35,092 nucleotides of DNA, taken from assembly GCA_964604135.1 (NCBI GenBank), contig CAZRXU010000015.1, positions 1 through 35,092 of the forward strand, written 5' to 3'. A program made the translations under genes and the position numbers. This DNA is from Sabulitectum sp964604135 (GTDB lineage: Bacteria; Fermentibacterota; Fermentibacteria; Fermentibacterales; JCC-6). Positions within the stretch are counted from its first letter, which is position 1. The number at the start of each line of letters is the position of its first letter. This document shows positions 8,032 through 15,489 of the stretch, in pieces. The notes below the pieces were generated by a model. It made no database searches, had not been told where the DNA came from, and worked only from the letters and a program-made list of their open reading frames with translations.

Positions 8032-8375
8032 TTTAATCCTCCATGATTAAACTGTGTAACTAGTCGGAAGTATGGCGGTTCAGCACAAAATGTGTTGAGA
8101 GAATATCATACGCCTCCTTTCGGAAAGCAATACTTACTAAGTTGCACCACTTGTCTTTCTGAAGAAAATACTGTTATTATCGAATAGCAACGGAAAACAG
8201 CCATATGTTATGCTGAAAATGAAACATATAGGTAAATACATAGTGCATATGTATGAATACATGGGTTAAACCAAGTCGCGTGATAGTTTGCGTAATTGGG
8301 AAGATAAAGCCTATGTAGCATCAACAGCGGGTATATTATATTGCGAACAGGGGAATAGATTAGAGGGGAAGGCAG
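8032..8375. promoter_or_regulatory. Divergent control region between V4R paralogue 3 and the hydrogenase operon
   Basis: This 344-bp AT-rich region has no gene. On the minus side it carries the paralogue 3 motif (8102-8132). On the plus side, ahead of the hydrogenase operon, it holds repeated AATACAT words around a GCATATG core (8233-8262), a TATATTAT stretch at 8332-8339 that could be a -10, and a strong AGAGGGGAAGG ribosome binding site (8363-8373). No clear -35 was found. The position suggests coordinated control of both transcripts. Confidence 0.45.
8102..8132 (-). promoter_or_regulatory. Promoter/operator motif of V4R paralogue 3
   Basis: On the minus strand the sequence reads TATTGC-N11-AGGCGTATGATATT, matching the motif of paralogue 2 at every fixed position except G for A in the AGGCR part. 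The N11 spacers differ, so the conserved positions look selected or at least shared by descent. It lies 71 nt from the start codon. Confidence 0.5.
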
Positions 8376-8864
8376 ATGCACAGTGAAAAAGACAGGTTGC
8401 GTGGGGTCGCATTCCTCATAGGTTCACTGAGCCACGCAGCCGAAAAAAACTTTGGTATGGGAAGCCTCTCTTCGTGTGTTCTGGCAGGAAAGAAATTCGG
8501 CCAGGAAGCGGTGGAAAACACGGAGACAACTGATAATGTTGTTGAGGCAATTGAGATACTTAACAGAGCATTGAAGAAGCGGGGAATAGTCTGGGATTTT
8601 CGCCCGTTTCAGGGTGAATCAGAGAACCTTGTTAAAAATAGAGAAGGCAGGCAGATAGTTCGGATGGTCTTCAACACATGCATGGTAAGAAATGCTCTTT
8701 TCAGATATGGCCACGAGCAGAAGCTCTCTCTTTGCTATATGTCTCACGGCGTGTTTGCCGGTGCAATGGAGAAGATAATGCCGGGCAGGAAAGTGGAACT
8801 TGAGATTCTGCATGCCGGTCCTAACTCGTGCCTGAAAGAACTGATTGTTGAGGATGCGAAATGA
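8376..8864 (+). CDS. V4R-like domain protein, first gene of the hydrogenase operon
   Basis: I do not recognise a named family with certainty. The 162 residues have an alpha-helical N-terminal half and a C-terminal half with a V4R-like layout: Cys102 (CMVR), Cys120 in LCYMSHGVFAGA, then a beta segment VELEILHAGPNSC with Cys152. The same Cys positions and spacings (18 and about 32 residues) recur in the C-terminal domain of the ferredoxin fusion at 11201-11929. The two are therefore probably homologous domains. It may bind a small ligand or assist the hydrogenase. Strong AGAGGGGAAGG precedes ATG 8376, and the stop overlaps the next gene's start by 4 nt (ATGA), indicating translational coupling. 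Confidence 0.75.
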   Translation: MHSEKDRLRGVAFLIGSLSHAAEKNFGMGSLSSCVLAGKKFGQEAVENTETTDNVVEAIEILNRALKKRGIVWDFRPFQGESENLVKNREGRQIVRMVFNTCMVRNALFRYGHEQKLSLCYMSHGVFAGAMEKIMPGRKVELEILHAGPNSCLKELIVEDAK

Positions 8865-9787
8865 AGGCAAGAATATCAACAGAGTGGTTATCCGGCTGCT
8901 CCGGGTGTCATGTAGCCATAGTGGATCTGCATGAGAAACTGCTGAATCTGGTTGATGATATCGAGTTTGTCCGAATACCTGTTCTTATGGATCAAAGGGG
9001 TTATCCCAGGGCGGAAATCGGTCTTGTTGAAGGGGCAATCAGAAGCAGTCACGACAGGGAATCTCTACTGAAAATGCGTGAGAGTGTAGACAAACTGGTT
9101 GCGTTTGGCACCTGTGCAGCTTATGGAGGGGTTTCCGGGCTTGGGTGGTTGTACAGAGACGATGCCGTTCTAGACAAAGTCTATGGCGGTCTGCCTACAA
9201 CCACTGAAACAGACAGACCACAGGATGCTCCTGTTCTTGAGCACAGTGTTATTCCCATAGATGAGGTTGTTGAAGTTGATATGTACCTTCCAGGATGTCC
9301 TCCGCACCCGTACTACATCGCCCTGGCAATAAAGGTTCTACTTCACGATGGTGACAGTGTGATGCCTGCAGGCACAGTGTGCTCGCAGTGCAACAGGAAA
9401 ATGGTGAAGAGAAAAGGCGTTACTCTTAAAAAAGGCGCGGTAACGGCTCTGGAAAGCGATATCTGCTTTCTCAGTCAGGGTGTAATCTGTCTTGGCTCGG
9501 TTACTCTGGAGAGGTGCAGATCTCAGTGTACCAACAAAGGTGTAAGCTGTGCCGGATGTACAGGGCCTGCAATGGCAGTGGTTACAGAACCGCATCTGGA
9601 CATCAGAAATTTGGTCGCGAAAAGAATGAGTTTGCTCACCGATATAGATGAAGATGAAATCCGTGCCTATATGACGAAAGAGGCAAAAACTTTCTATTCC
9701 TACGCACTGTCGTCAAGAGTTATCTACGGGAAACCGGCAGTGGAGATAAGAGAATGGGCAGGTGAAAGGAGATGTTCCTCTGTATGA
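8861..9787 (+). CDS. [NiFe] hydrogenase small subunit, group 3 type
   Basis: This is the electron-transfer subunit of a cytosolic [NiFe] hydrogenase, 308 residues. Proximal-cluster ligands are visible as Cys13 and Cys16 (SGCSGCH), Cys85 (FGTCAAYGG) and Cys146 (YLPGCPPHP). Further cysteines at 174, 177, 202, 210, 219, 223, 230 and 233 can ligate two more [4Fe-4S] clusters, as in MvhG/FrhG-like subunits and unlike the shorter HoxY. There is no Tat signal, which rules out uptake groups 1 and 2a-type export. It is coupled by a 4-nt overlap to the upstream V4R-like gene and followed by the large subunit. No HoxF/U, Hdr or F420-binding subunit gene adjoins it, so the physiological electron partner is probably the ferredoxin protein downstream. 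Confidence 0.9.
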   Translation: MKARISTEWLSGCSGCHVAIVDLHEKLLNLVDDIEFVRIPVLMDQRGYPRAEIGLVEGAIRSSHDRESLLKMRESVDKLVAFGTCAAYGGVSGLGWLYRDDAVLDKVYGGLPTTTETDRPQDAPVLEHSVIPIDEVVEVDMYLPGCPPHPYYIALAIKVLLHDGDSVMPAGTVCSQCNRKMVKRKGVTLKKGAVTALESDICFLSQGVICLGSVTLERCRSQCTNKGVSCAGCTGPAMAVVTEPHLDIRNLVAKRMSLLTDIDEDEIRAYMTKEAKTFYSYALSSRVIYGKPAVEIREWAGERRCSSV

Positions 9788-9806
9788 GGGAAGAGAGAAG
9801 AAGTGT

Positions 9807-11204
9807 ATGTCCAGACTGATAATTAACCCGGTTACACGGATAGAGGGGCACGCGAAGATAACCATAGATATTGACGATGATGGAAAGGTAAGCAACGGGC
9901 ATCTGCATGTTCTTGAAATAAGGGGATTCGAGAAGCTGCTTGAGGGTATGGAATTGTTCAGGATGCCTCTCATCACTGCGAGAATTTGCGGTGTGTGCCC
10001 TGCTGCTCACCACATGGCCGCTGTAACAGCCATTGAAAACGGTCTGGGAGTGACAGTAACAGACACTGCAAAGAAACTTCGGGAATTGATGTACATGGGG
10101 CACATCCTTCACTCACACGCTTTGAGCACATTTGTTCTTGCAGGGCCCGACATTCTGTTGGGGCTTGATGCCCCCCATGAACACAGAAACATATTTGAGT
10201 TGCTCAAGCTCAAACCGGAAGCATCGCGAAAGATGCTTAGGCTCAGAAGTATCGGTCAGAAAGTAGTGGAGATAGTTGGAGGTAGAGGTGTTCATCCGGT
10301 AACTTCCGTTCCCGGCGGGCTGGCATCTGCTCCGTCTGAAGAAGAAATGTCCAGCATGGCCCGGTGGGGGGCAGAGGCCGTTGAACTTCTCCATGAGGTA
10401 AACGACATAATTACTGAGAACCTTAAGAAGCTTGAAGGTGTAAGGAACAGCCTTGATATTCCTTTCAGCTCCATGGCACTGTCCGACAACGGCGAGGTAA
10501 CCTACTTTCAGGCTCCGTGTGCAGTTATGAACTCTTCCGGAGTAATCGATACAGTTTTCGAAGCTGAAGATTATGTAAGTCACCTGATAGAACAGCCCAT
10601 GTACGGTTCATACATGAAGTCTGTCAGATTGAGGAAAGAGAACTCGTCTTTTTACGTGGGCCCAATGGCAAGACTGAATGTTAACAGCAGATTCAGCACG
10701 AAGGTGGCTGATGGCCTTCTTAAAGAGTACAGGAATGCAAAACATCCCAGAACCTCTGCTCTTGATTTTGTGGAGGCCCGTCTTATTGAGATGGTTCACT
10801 GTGCGGAAAGAATCACTGAGCTGGCTTCTTCGGGGGCGGACGGCAACCTTATGGTTGAAACAACTCCGAGAGCGGGGGTGTTTATCGGTATGGTGGAAGC
10901 TCCACGGGGAATTCTTATCCACGAGTACAGAGCTGATGATGATGGAATTATCACAGCAGCCAACCTTATAGTAGCCACTCAGAACAACTACATGGCGATT
11001 GATCGCTGTATCACCGGAGTTGCTTCGGAACACGCAGTTTCCGGCGATGACGAACTGTTCTTGAGCAGCGTTGAGTTTTCACTGAGGTGTTTTGATCCCT
11101 GTCTTGCCTGCGCTACACACTCCACAGGGCGTATGCCTATGACCGTTGATGTTCGGAAAAACGGGAAAACAGTCAGAGAAGTTAGGCGGGGGGGAAGACC
11201 GTGA
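9807..11204 (+). CDS. [NiFe] hydrogenase large (catalytic) subunit, group 3 type
   Basis: This subunit carries the Ni-Fe active site for H2 oxidation or formation. ATG 9807 gives 465 residues starting MSRLIINPVTRIEGHAKI, the canonical family start; the in-frame ATG at 9762 would overlap the small subunit. The L1 motif has Cys61 and Cys64 (RICGVCPAAHH) and L2 has Cys432 and Cys435 (DPCLACATH). His438 is followed by a 27-residue tail, which fits a precursor processed by the protease encoded at 11945. Similarity in wording to HoxH/MvhA (RGFEKLLEG, GHILHSHALS, VPGG) supports a group 3 assignment. The exact subgroup cannot be fixed by eye. The stop overlaps the next start by 4 nt. Confidence 0.93.
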   Translation: MSRLIINPVTRIEGHAKITIDIDDDGKVSNGHLHVLEIRGFEKLLEGMELFRMPLITARICGVCPAAHHMAAVTAIENGLGVTVTDTAKKLRELMYMGHILHSHALSTFVLAGPDILLGLDAPHEHRNIFELLKLKPEASRKMLRLRSIGQKVVEIVGGRGVHPVTSVPGGLASAPSEEEMSSMARWGAEAVELLHEVNDIITENLKKLEGVRNSLDIPFSSMALSDNGEVTYFQAPCAVMNSSGVIDTVFEAEDYVSHLIEQPMYGSYMKSVRLRKENSSFYVGPMARLNVNSRFSTKVADGLLKEYRNAKHPRTSALDFVEARLIEMVHCAERITELASSGADGNLMVETTPRAGVFIGMVEAPRGILIHEYRADDDGIITAANLIVATQNNYMAIDRCITGVASEHAVSGDDELFLSSVEFSLRCFDPCLACATHSTGRMPMTVDVRKNGKTVREVRRGGRP

Positions 11205-11929
11205 TCAAAATACATATTAATAAAGACGCATGCGTTGGCTGTGCCCTTTGTGTGGACGAATGCCCTACCGGTGTGTTTGAGTTCGGTGAAACGGAAGCTT
11301 TGCCGGTGGTGAAGAGAGAGATTGAATGCTTCGGCTGTTTGAGTTGCGTTGAAATCTGCCCTGCAGAGGCAATCACACATGAAGGAGTGGAGCACTCCAG
11401 AAATTTCTATCATGATGATTACGCATTGAAGATGGCTGCCCGGCTTACCCCGGGTATTGCACAGACTGTTGATGAAACAGACGGGACTGAGGAGAGGAAG
11501 GCCTTGAACGACCTTGGTATCAGACTTTTGTCTCTGGCTGCGGTTTTTCGACAGACAATGAGTGGTAGTATGCCTGCAGTCGGTACGATGGCAGGAAGAA
11601 CTCTAGCAAATCAGCTGCCGCGATACAGAATACCGGAGTCTGTTGAAGAAGTGTATGCAATGGCTGCTGATCAGTTTAGCCCTTCATGGAACTTGAAATT
11701 AGAAGCTAGCGGCGATCAGCTGACTGTAACCACAACCGACTGTTTTATAAGAGAGCTGTGCGTTGCTGAAGGTATTGAACTGGGAGGCGATCTCTGTGTT
11801 TTGTTCTACAACAGTCTTGCCGGATATCTTGGAAGAACAAGTGGAATGAGATACAAGCTGGAATCTATGGAGCCGGGAGAGCATCAGTGTGCCTACCGAA
11901 TCAGAACATATCAGCGTGGAAAGTCTTGA
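11201..11929 (+). CDS. 2x[4Fe-4S] ferredoxin fused to a V4R-like domain
   Basis: The 242 residues begin with a bacterial-type ferredoxin: Cys11, 14, 17, 21 and Cys43, 46, 49, 53 form two CxxCxxCxxxC sets. The rest (about 100-238) is a helical region plus a domain with Cys181 (CFIR), Cys187, Cys199 (LCVLFYNSLAGYL) and Cys230 (GEHQC). This domain aligns with the 162-residue operon leader at 8376, preserving the 18-residue spacing from CxxR to LC and the later Cys. The fusion suggests the V4R-like domain works with an electron-transfer module, either as a redox-linked sensor or as a substrate-binding reductase partner. GTG 11201 follows GGCGGGGGGGAAG and overlaps the large-subunit stop. I know no standard hydrogenase subunit with this architecture. 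Confidence 0.8.
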   Translation: MIKIHINKDACVGCALCVDECPTGVFEFGETEALPVVKREIECFGCLSCVEICPAEAITHEGVEHSRNFYHDDYALKMAARLTPGIAQTVDETDGTEERKALNDLGIRLLSLAAVFRQTMSGSMPAVGTMAGRTLANQLPRYRIPESVEEVYAMAADQFSPSWNLKLEASGDQLTVTTTDCFIRELCVAEGIELGGDLCVLFYNSLAGYLGRTSGMRYKLESMEPGEHQCAYRIRTYQRGKS

Positions 11930-11944
11930 GGGCTGTTTCGGAAA

Positions 11945-12466
11945 ATGGTAAAGATTACATTTATCGGTGTTGGAAATACTCTTGTCGGCGATGACGGTGC
12001 GGGTATTTTCATGCTTCGTGAGCTTGAACGCAGACTGGCGAACACCCGGGGAGTGAAGTTTCTTGAGATACCTGGTGATCTGTATGCTGTGTGGGACATT
12101 CTGCCTGATACAGAAACTATTCTGTTCCTCGATGCAGTTGCCGGGGAGAAACCCGGGATAATCAAAACAGGTATAACCATGTCCAGAGCGTTGTCTCCGT
12201 CATTTCATCAGGCTGATCTGTGTTCAGTGGTAGATTCTCTGAAGGCGGTTTACGAAGGGGTATTTCCTCAGTGGACACTGTGGGGAGTTACAGTTGATTT
12301 TCCTCGGACCCTGGGAGAAGGGCTTACACAAGAGGTTGCCCGCGCAGTGGAGGAAGCCGTGTTCAGGTTGGTTGCGCTTCTGGAGGGAGATGGCCTGCAG
12401 GTGGGTAGTACAAAGGTGAAAACAGAGCGTAGGGTTATCGGATCAAGTACCGCCATTCCGGGGTAG
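11945..12466 (+). CDS. Hydrogenase maturation protease (HycI/HoxW/HyaD family)
   Basis: This endopeptidase removes the C-terminal tail of the large subunit after nickel insertion. The 173 residues start with MVKITFIGVGNTLVGDDGAG, the family signature including the nickel-sensing acidic residue. They continue with FLDAVAGEKPG and SFHQADL, which supplies the usual His, and WGVTVDF. Family length is about 150-200 residues. It is the last gene of the hydrogenase operon, 15 nt after the ferredoxin fusion, and its presence supports a processed, Ni-containing enzyme. The hyp cofactor-assembly genes are not in the window. Confidence 0.9.
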   Translation: MVKITFIGVGNTLVGDDGAGIFMLRELERRLANTRGVKFLEIPGDLYAVWDILPDTETILFLDAVAGEKPGIIKTGITMSRALSPSFHQADLCSVVDSLKAVYEGVFPQWTLWGVTVDFPRTLGEGLTQEVARAVEEAVFRLVALLEGDGLQVGSTKVKTERRVIGSSTAIPG

Positions 12467-12645
12467 CGCAATTGACGGCTATTGTGTATAATAGCCATCC
12501 CTGTGAGCTTCTATGGGTTCAACAGGTGCAGAAGAGTTTCAGGTGCTTGCACGGAAGTCCATGTGCTGTGGGCAGATGGGGTTCCCTGCGGTTGCTTTTA
12601 TCAGGCGGGCCGGTCCGTCCGGTTACAGGTTGTTAAGGAGTTGCA
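12467..12645 (+). promoter_or_regulatory. Leader and candidate promoter region of the S10 operon
   Basis: Directly after the protease stop is GGCTATT-GTGTAT-AATAGCC (12478-12497), a perfect 7-bp stem that embeds a consensus-like TATAAT (12487-12492). TTGACG lies only 9 nt upstream, too close to be its -35. There is no T-tract after the stem, so it is a poor terminator. The remaining 150 nt leader has GC-rich self-complementary patches and ends in AAGGAG before TTG 12646. S10 leaders are often autoregulatory, but no known leader structure is recognised here. Confidence 0.35.
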
Positions 12646-12951
12646 TTGAACGAGAACAGGTTGCGGATCAGGCTAAGAGCCTATGATCATCGTCTTCTGG
12701 ACAGGTCGGCCACAGACATAGTTCGCGGTGTTGTAAACACCGGTGCTCGTGTCGCCGGGCCTATTCCTTTGCCTACAAGACGTTCGGTTATAACTGTTTT
12801 GAGAAGCCCACACGTGAACAAGAAGTCACGTGAACAGTTTGAAATCAGGGTGCATTACAGACTCATTGAGATCGTTGACCCCAATGAGCAGACAACTGAA
12901 GCACTGCGGAAGCTTGATGTTCCCGCCGGTGTTGATGTGGAGATCAAGTAG
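12646..12951 (+). CDS. rpsJ: 30S ribosomal protein S10
   Basis: The 101 residues match the S10 family along the full length (RIRLRAYDHRLLDRSA; GPIPLPTRR; KSREQFEIRVHYRLI; VPAGVDVEIK). S10 sits in the 30S head and also acts with NusB in antitermination. TTG 12646 is the start because AAGGAG ends 5 nt upstream and TTG 12641 runs into a stop at once. It is the first gene of the supercluster. Confidence 0.95.
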   Translation: MNENRLRIRLRAYDHRLLDRSATDIVRGVVNTGARVAGPIPLPTRRSVITVLRSPHVNKKSREQFEIRVHYRLIEIVDPNEQTTEALRKLDVPAGVDVEIK

Positions 12952-13098
12952 TAATTAGTTCCATTCCTTACTGATCCGGTTTTTCCGGGTTAAGAGGAAA
13001 GCCGCACTGGTAGAACGGGGACGGTCGATTCTCCAGGTGGTAAAAACAGAAACGCTTGTCCCCCCGTTCCATGGGGACTTCAGCGATGGGAAGTGGTT
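12952..13098 (+). promoter_or_regulatory. Structured 147-nt rpsJ-rplC intergenic region with alternative pairings
   Basis: GTCCCC (13058-13063) can pair either with an upstream GGGGAC (13017-13022, extended to GAACGGGGAC against GTCCCCCCGTTC with two bulged Cs) or with a downstream GGGGAC (13073-13078, 9-nt loop). The second hairpin ends a few nt before the GATGGGAAG ribosome binding site of rplC. Mutually exclusive stems of this sort suggest a regulatory leader inside the operon. The gap is far longer than the others in the cluster. Confidence 0.4.
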
Positions 13099-13734
13099 AT
13101 GAGCGGAATAATGGCTCGTAAACTTGGTATGACCCGTGTCTTCGCGGAAGACGGCCGGGCTATACCTGTTACGGTGCTTGAAGCTGCCCCCAACCCGGTG
13201 GTGCAGGTGAAAACCCCCGAAACCGATGGTTATTCAGCGGTGCAGGTGGGTTACTGGCCGAAAAAGGAGAGCCGTATAAGAAAGCCTCTCAAGGGTCACC
13301 TTGACAAGGCAGGGGCTCCCCCGGTTTCAAGACTTGTTGAATTCCCCACTCCCGAGGGAGATGTCAAAACAGGAGACTCTTTCACTGTTTCGATGTTTGT
13401 TCCGGGGGAAAAGGTTAATGTTACAGGTCTTACCAAGGGTAAGGGTTTTCAGGGTGTAGTAAAACGGCACGGGTTTTCCGGCGGTGATGACACTCACGGT
13501 TGTCACGCAAAGCGTATTCCCGGTTCTATCGGACAGTGCGCAACTCCGGGACGGGTATGGAAGAACAAGAAGATGCCCGGTCAAACTGGAAACACAAAAA
13601 GAACTGTGAAAAATCTCGAAGTCATACAGGTTGATGTTGAAAAAAACCTTCTGGTTATCAAGGGTGCAGTGCCCGGGGCCAGAAACGGCTACATCATGGT
13701 AAGAAAGCAGATTCGCAGGGGGGGTGAGAGCTGA
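13099..13734 (+). CDS. rplC: 50S ribosomal protein L3
   Basis: The 211 residues have the L3 core GLTKGKGFQGVVKRHGF and the GGDDTHGCHAKRIPGSIG loop that reaches the peptidyl-transferase region. The N-terminus is GIMARKLGMTRVF. ATG 13099 is chosen over GTG 13093 because GATGGGAAG then has normal spacing. It is separated from rpsJ by a structured leader, and its stop overlaps the start of rplD by one base. Confidence 0.95.
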   Translation: MSGIMARKLGMTRVFAEDGRAIPVTVLEAAPNPVVQVKTPETDGYSAVQVGYWPKKESRIRKPLKGHLDKAGAPPVSRLVEFPTPEGDVKTGDSFTVSMFVPGEKVNVTGLTKGKGFQGVVKRHGFSGGDDTHGCHAKRIPGSIGQCATPGRVWKNKKMPGQTGNTKRTVKNLEVIQVDVEKNLLVIKGAVPGARNGYIMVRKQIRRGGES

Positions 13735-14354
13735 TGGCAGAAGCCAGGATATACACCATGAACGGTGAAGAGGTCGGCGCTGTGAAGCTCCCCGATGAAA
13801 TCTTTGCAATGGGTGTTTCAACACACGTTCTCTGGGAAGTTGTTCGTGCGGAACAGAATAACAAACGCCAGGGCAACGCAAGTGTTCTCACCAGAGCAGA
13901 GGTTCGAGGCAGTGGCAGAAAGCCCTGGAGACAGAAGGGTACCGGGCACGCAAGATCCGGTTCATTTAAAAGCCCTATCTGGCGTAGTGGCGGTGTTGCC
14001 CACGGTCCAAGACCGAGGTACTTCGACATAAAGATAAACCGTAAGGTTCGCCGCAAGGCCCTTGCTGGTATTCTCAGCGAAAGACTTTCCGAGGGCAACC
14101 TCCGGGTCATCCGCGATCTTTCTGTTGAAGGAAAAACCAGTGAAGTAAGAAAAATGCTTGGCGGCAACGGGCTCACAGGCAAAAAAGCTGTGATCCTTAC
14201 CAATGGTGACAATATGGTTGCCAGAGCTGCCGGAAACATTCCAGGAGTACACGCAGTGGCAGCAAGCCATGTACCGGTTTCAACCCTTGTTAATTCAGAG
14301 GTGATACTGGTTGCAGAGAATGCCCTGGAGCAGCTGAAGGCGAGGGTGAATTAA
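13734..14354 (+). CDS. rplD: 50S ribosomal protein L4
   Basis: The 206 residues show the L4 signatures: TRAEVRGSGRKPWRQKGTG, then GHARSGSFKSPIWRSGG, then the globular C-terminal half ending VILVAENALEQLK. L4 lines the exit tunnel and is the classical autoregulator of the S10 operon in enterobacteria. Whether it acts on the leaders here is not known. It is tightly packed between rplC and rplW. Confidence 0.95.
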   Translation: MAEARIYTMNGEEVGAVKLPDEIFAMGVSTHVLWEVVRAEQNNKRQGNASVLTRAEVRGSGRKPWRQKGTGHARSGSFKSPIWRSGGVAHGPRPRYFDIKINRKVRRKALAGILSERLSEGNLRVIRDLSVEGKTSEVRKMLGGNGLTGKKAVILTNGDNMVARAAGNIPGVHAVAASHVPVSTLVNSEVILVAENALEQLKARVN

Positions 14355-14642
14355 ATGGACCCACGTCAAATTATCCTAGAGCCCATCGTAACAGAGAAGT
14401 CTACAATTGCACGCGAACTGTACAACAAATACAGCTTCAAGGTAATTCCAAGTGCTACGAAGCCTCAGATCGCCAATGCAATTGAGACCATCTTCGATGT
14501 AACGGTACTGAAAGTGCATACGGTTAATATGGACGGTAAAGTTAAGAGACTGGGCAGAAACCTTGGTCGCAGATCAGCCTGGAAAAAGGCAATTGTAACC
14601 CTCGCCGAGGGTGATTCTGTAGACTTCTTTGAGGGGGTATAG
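14355..14642 (+). CDS. rplW: 50S ribosomal protein L23
   Basis: The 95 residues fit the L23 family: IILEPIVTEKSTIARE at the start, FKVIPSATKPQIANAIE and VHTVNMDGKVKRLGRNLGR in the middle. L23 docks trigger factor, SRP and SecYEG at the tunnel exit. ATG 14355 follows the rplD stop immediately. Confidence 0.95.
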   Translation: MDPRQIILEPIVTEKSTIARELYNKYSFKVIPSATKPQIANAIETIFDVTVLKVHTVNMDGKVKRLGRNLGRRSAWKKAIVTLAEGDSVDFFEGV

Positions 14643-14644
14643 CC

Positions 14645-15487
14645 ATGGGTATGAAAAGATGGAAGCCTATGACCCCTGGAACCAGATTCAAGATTTCACC
14701 TGACTTTGCCGAGATAACTCGTGACCATGGAGAGAAGTCTCTTATGACTCCTCTCAAAAAAACTGCAGGCAGAAACAGCAACGGTCGGGTTACTGCCAGA
14801 CACCGTGGTGGCGGTCACAAAAGAATGTATCGCGAAATAGACTTCAAACGCAACAAAATTGGCGTTCCGGGAAGAGTTGCCACAATAGAGTACGACCCCA
14901 ATCGTTCGGCAAGAATAGCCCTTGTGATCTATGCGGACGGAGCCAAGCGATACATACTGGCACCAGAGGGTCTTGCCGTTGGTAACGAGATTCTCTCCGG
15001 ACCCGATGCGGCACCTGAAGTTGGTAATCATCTTCCCATGAGCAGAATACCTCTGGGAACCATGGTACACAATGTTGAGCTTAAACCGGGCAAGGGCGGC
15101 CAGATGGCAAGAAGCGCCGGGACTGCGGTTCAACTTATGGCTCGTGAAGGCAACTACGCCATGCTGAAACTTCCTTCAAGAGAGATGCGCAGAATACCGG
15201 TGACCTGCGCAGCTACAATAGGAATTGTTGGAAACATGGAGCACAACCTTGTTGTACCGGGGAAAGCCGGAGCCAGTCGCTGGCGCGGTCGCAGACCCCA
15301 TGTGCGTGGTGTAGCCATGAACCCTGTAGATCACCCTATGGGTGGCGGTGAGGGAAAAACCAGTGGTGGGCGTCACCCGTGTTCTCCATGGGGGCAGCTT
15401 GCCAAGGGGCTTCGTACCAGACGAAACAAAAAGCAGTCTGATAAGCTGATATCAAGACGCAGACCAACCGGTAAGAGGAGGAAGTAG
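14645..15487 (+). CDS. rplB: 50S ribosomal protein L2
   Basis: The 280 residues (family about 275) have KPMTPGTRF at the start, NSNGRVTARHRGGGHKRMYR, and the catalytic-centre loop GVAMNPVDHPMGGGEGKTSG with the conserved His near the peptidyl-transferase centre. GAGGGGG precedes the ATG. It lies 2 nt after rplW and 2 nt before rpsS. Confidence 0.96.
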   Translation: MGMKRWKPMTPGTRFKISPDFAEITRDHGEKSLMTPLKKTAGRNSNGRVTARHRGGGHKRMYREIDFKRNKIGVPGRVATIEYDPNRSARIALVIYADGAKRYILAPEGLAVGNEILSGPDAAPEVGNHLPMSRIPLGTMVHNVELKPGKGGQMARSAGTAVQLMAREGNYAMLKLPSREMRRIPVTCAATIGIVGNMEHNLVVPGKAGASRWRGRRPHVRGVAMNPVDHPMGGGEGKTSGGRHPCSPWGQLAKGLRTRRNKKQSDKLISRRRPTGKRRK

Positions 15488-15489
15488 TT

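Noticed and set aside
9720..10112. Minus-strand open frame across the hydrogenase subunit junction
   Set aside because: Antisense to the L1 motif region of the large subunit. No family features and no ribosome binding site.
12472..12492. TTGACG and TATAAT as one sigma-70 promoter for the S10 operon
   Set aside because: The spacing is only 9 nt, far from the required 16-18, so the pair cannot act as -35 and -10.
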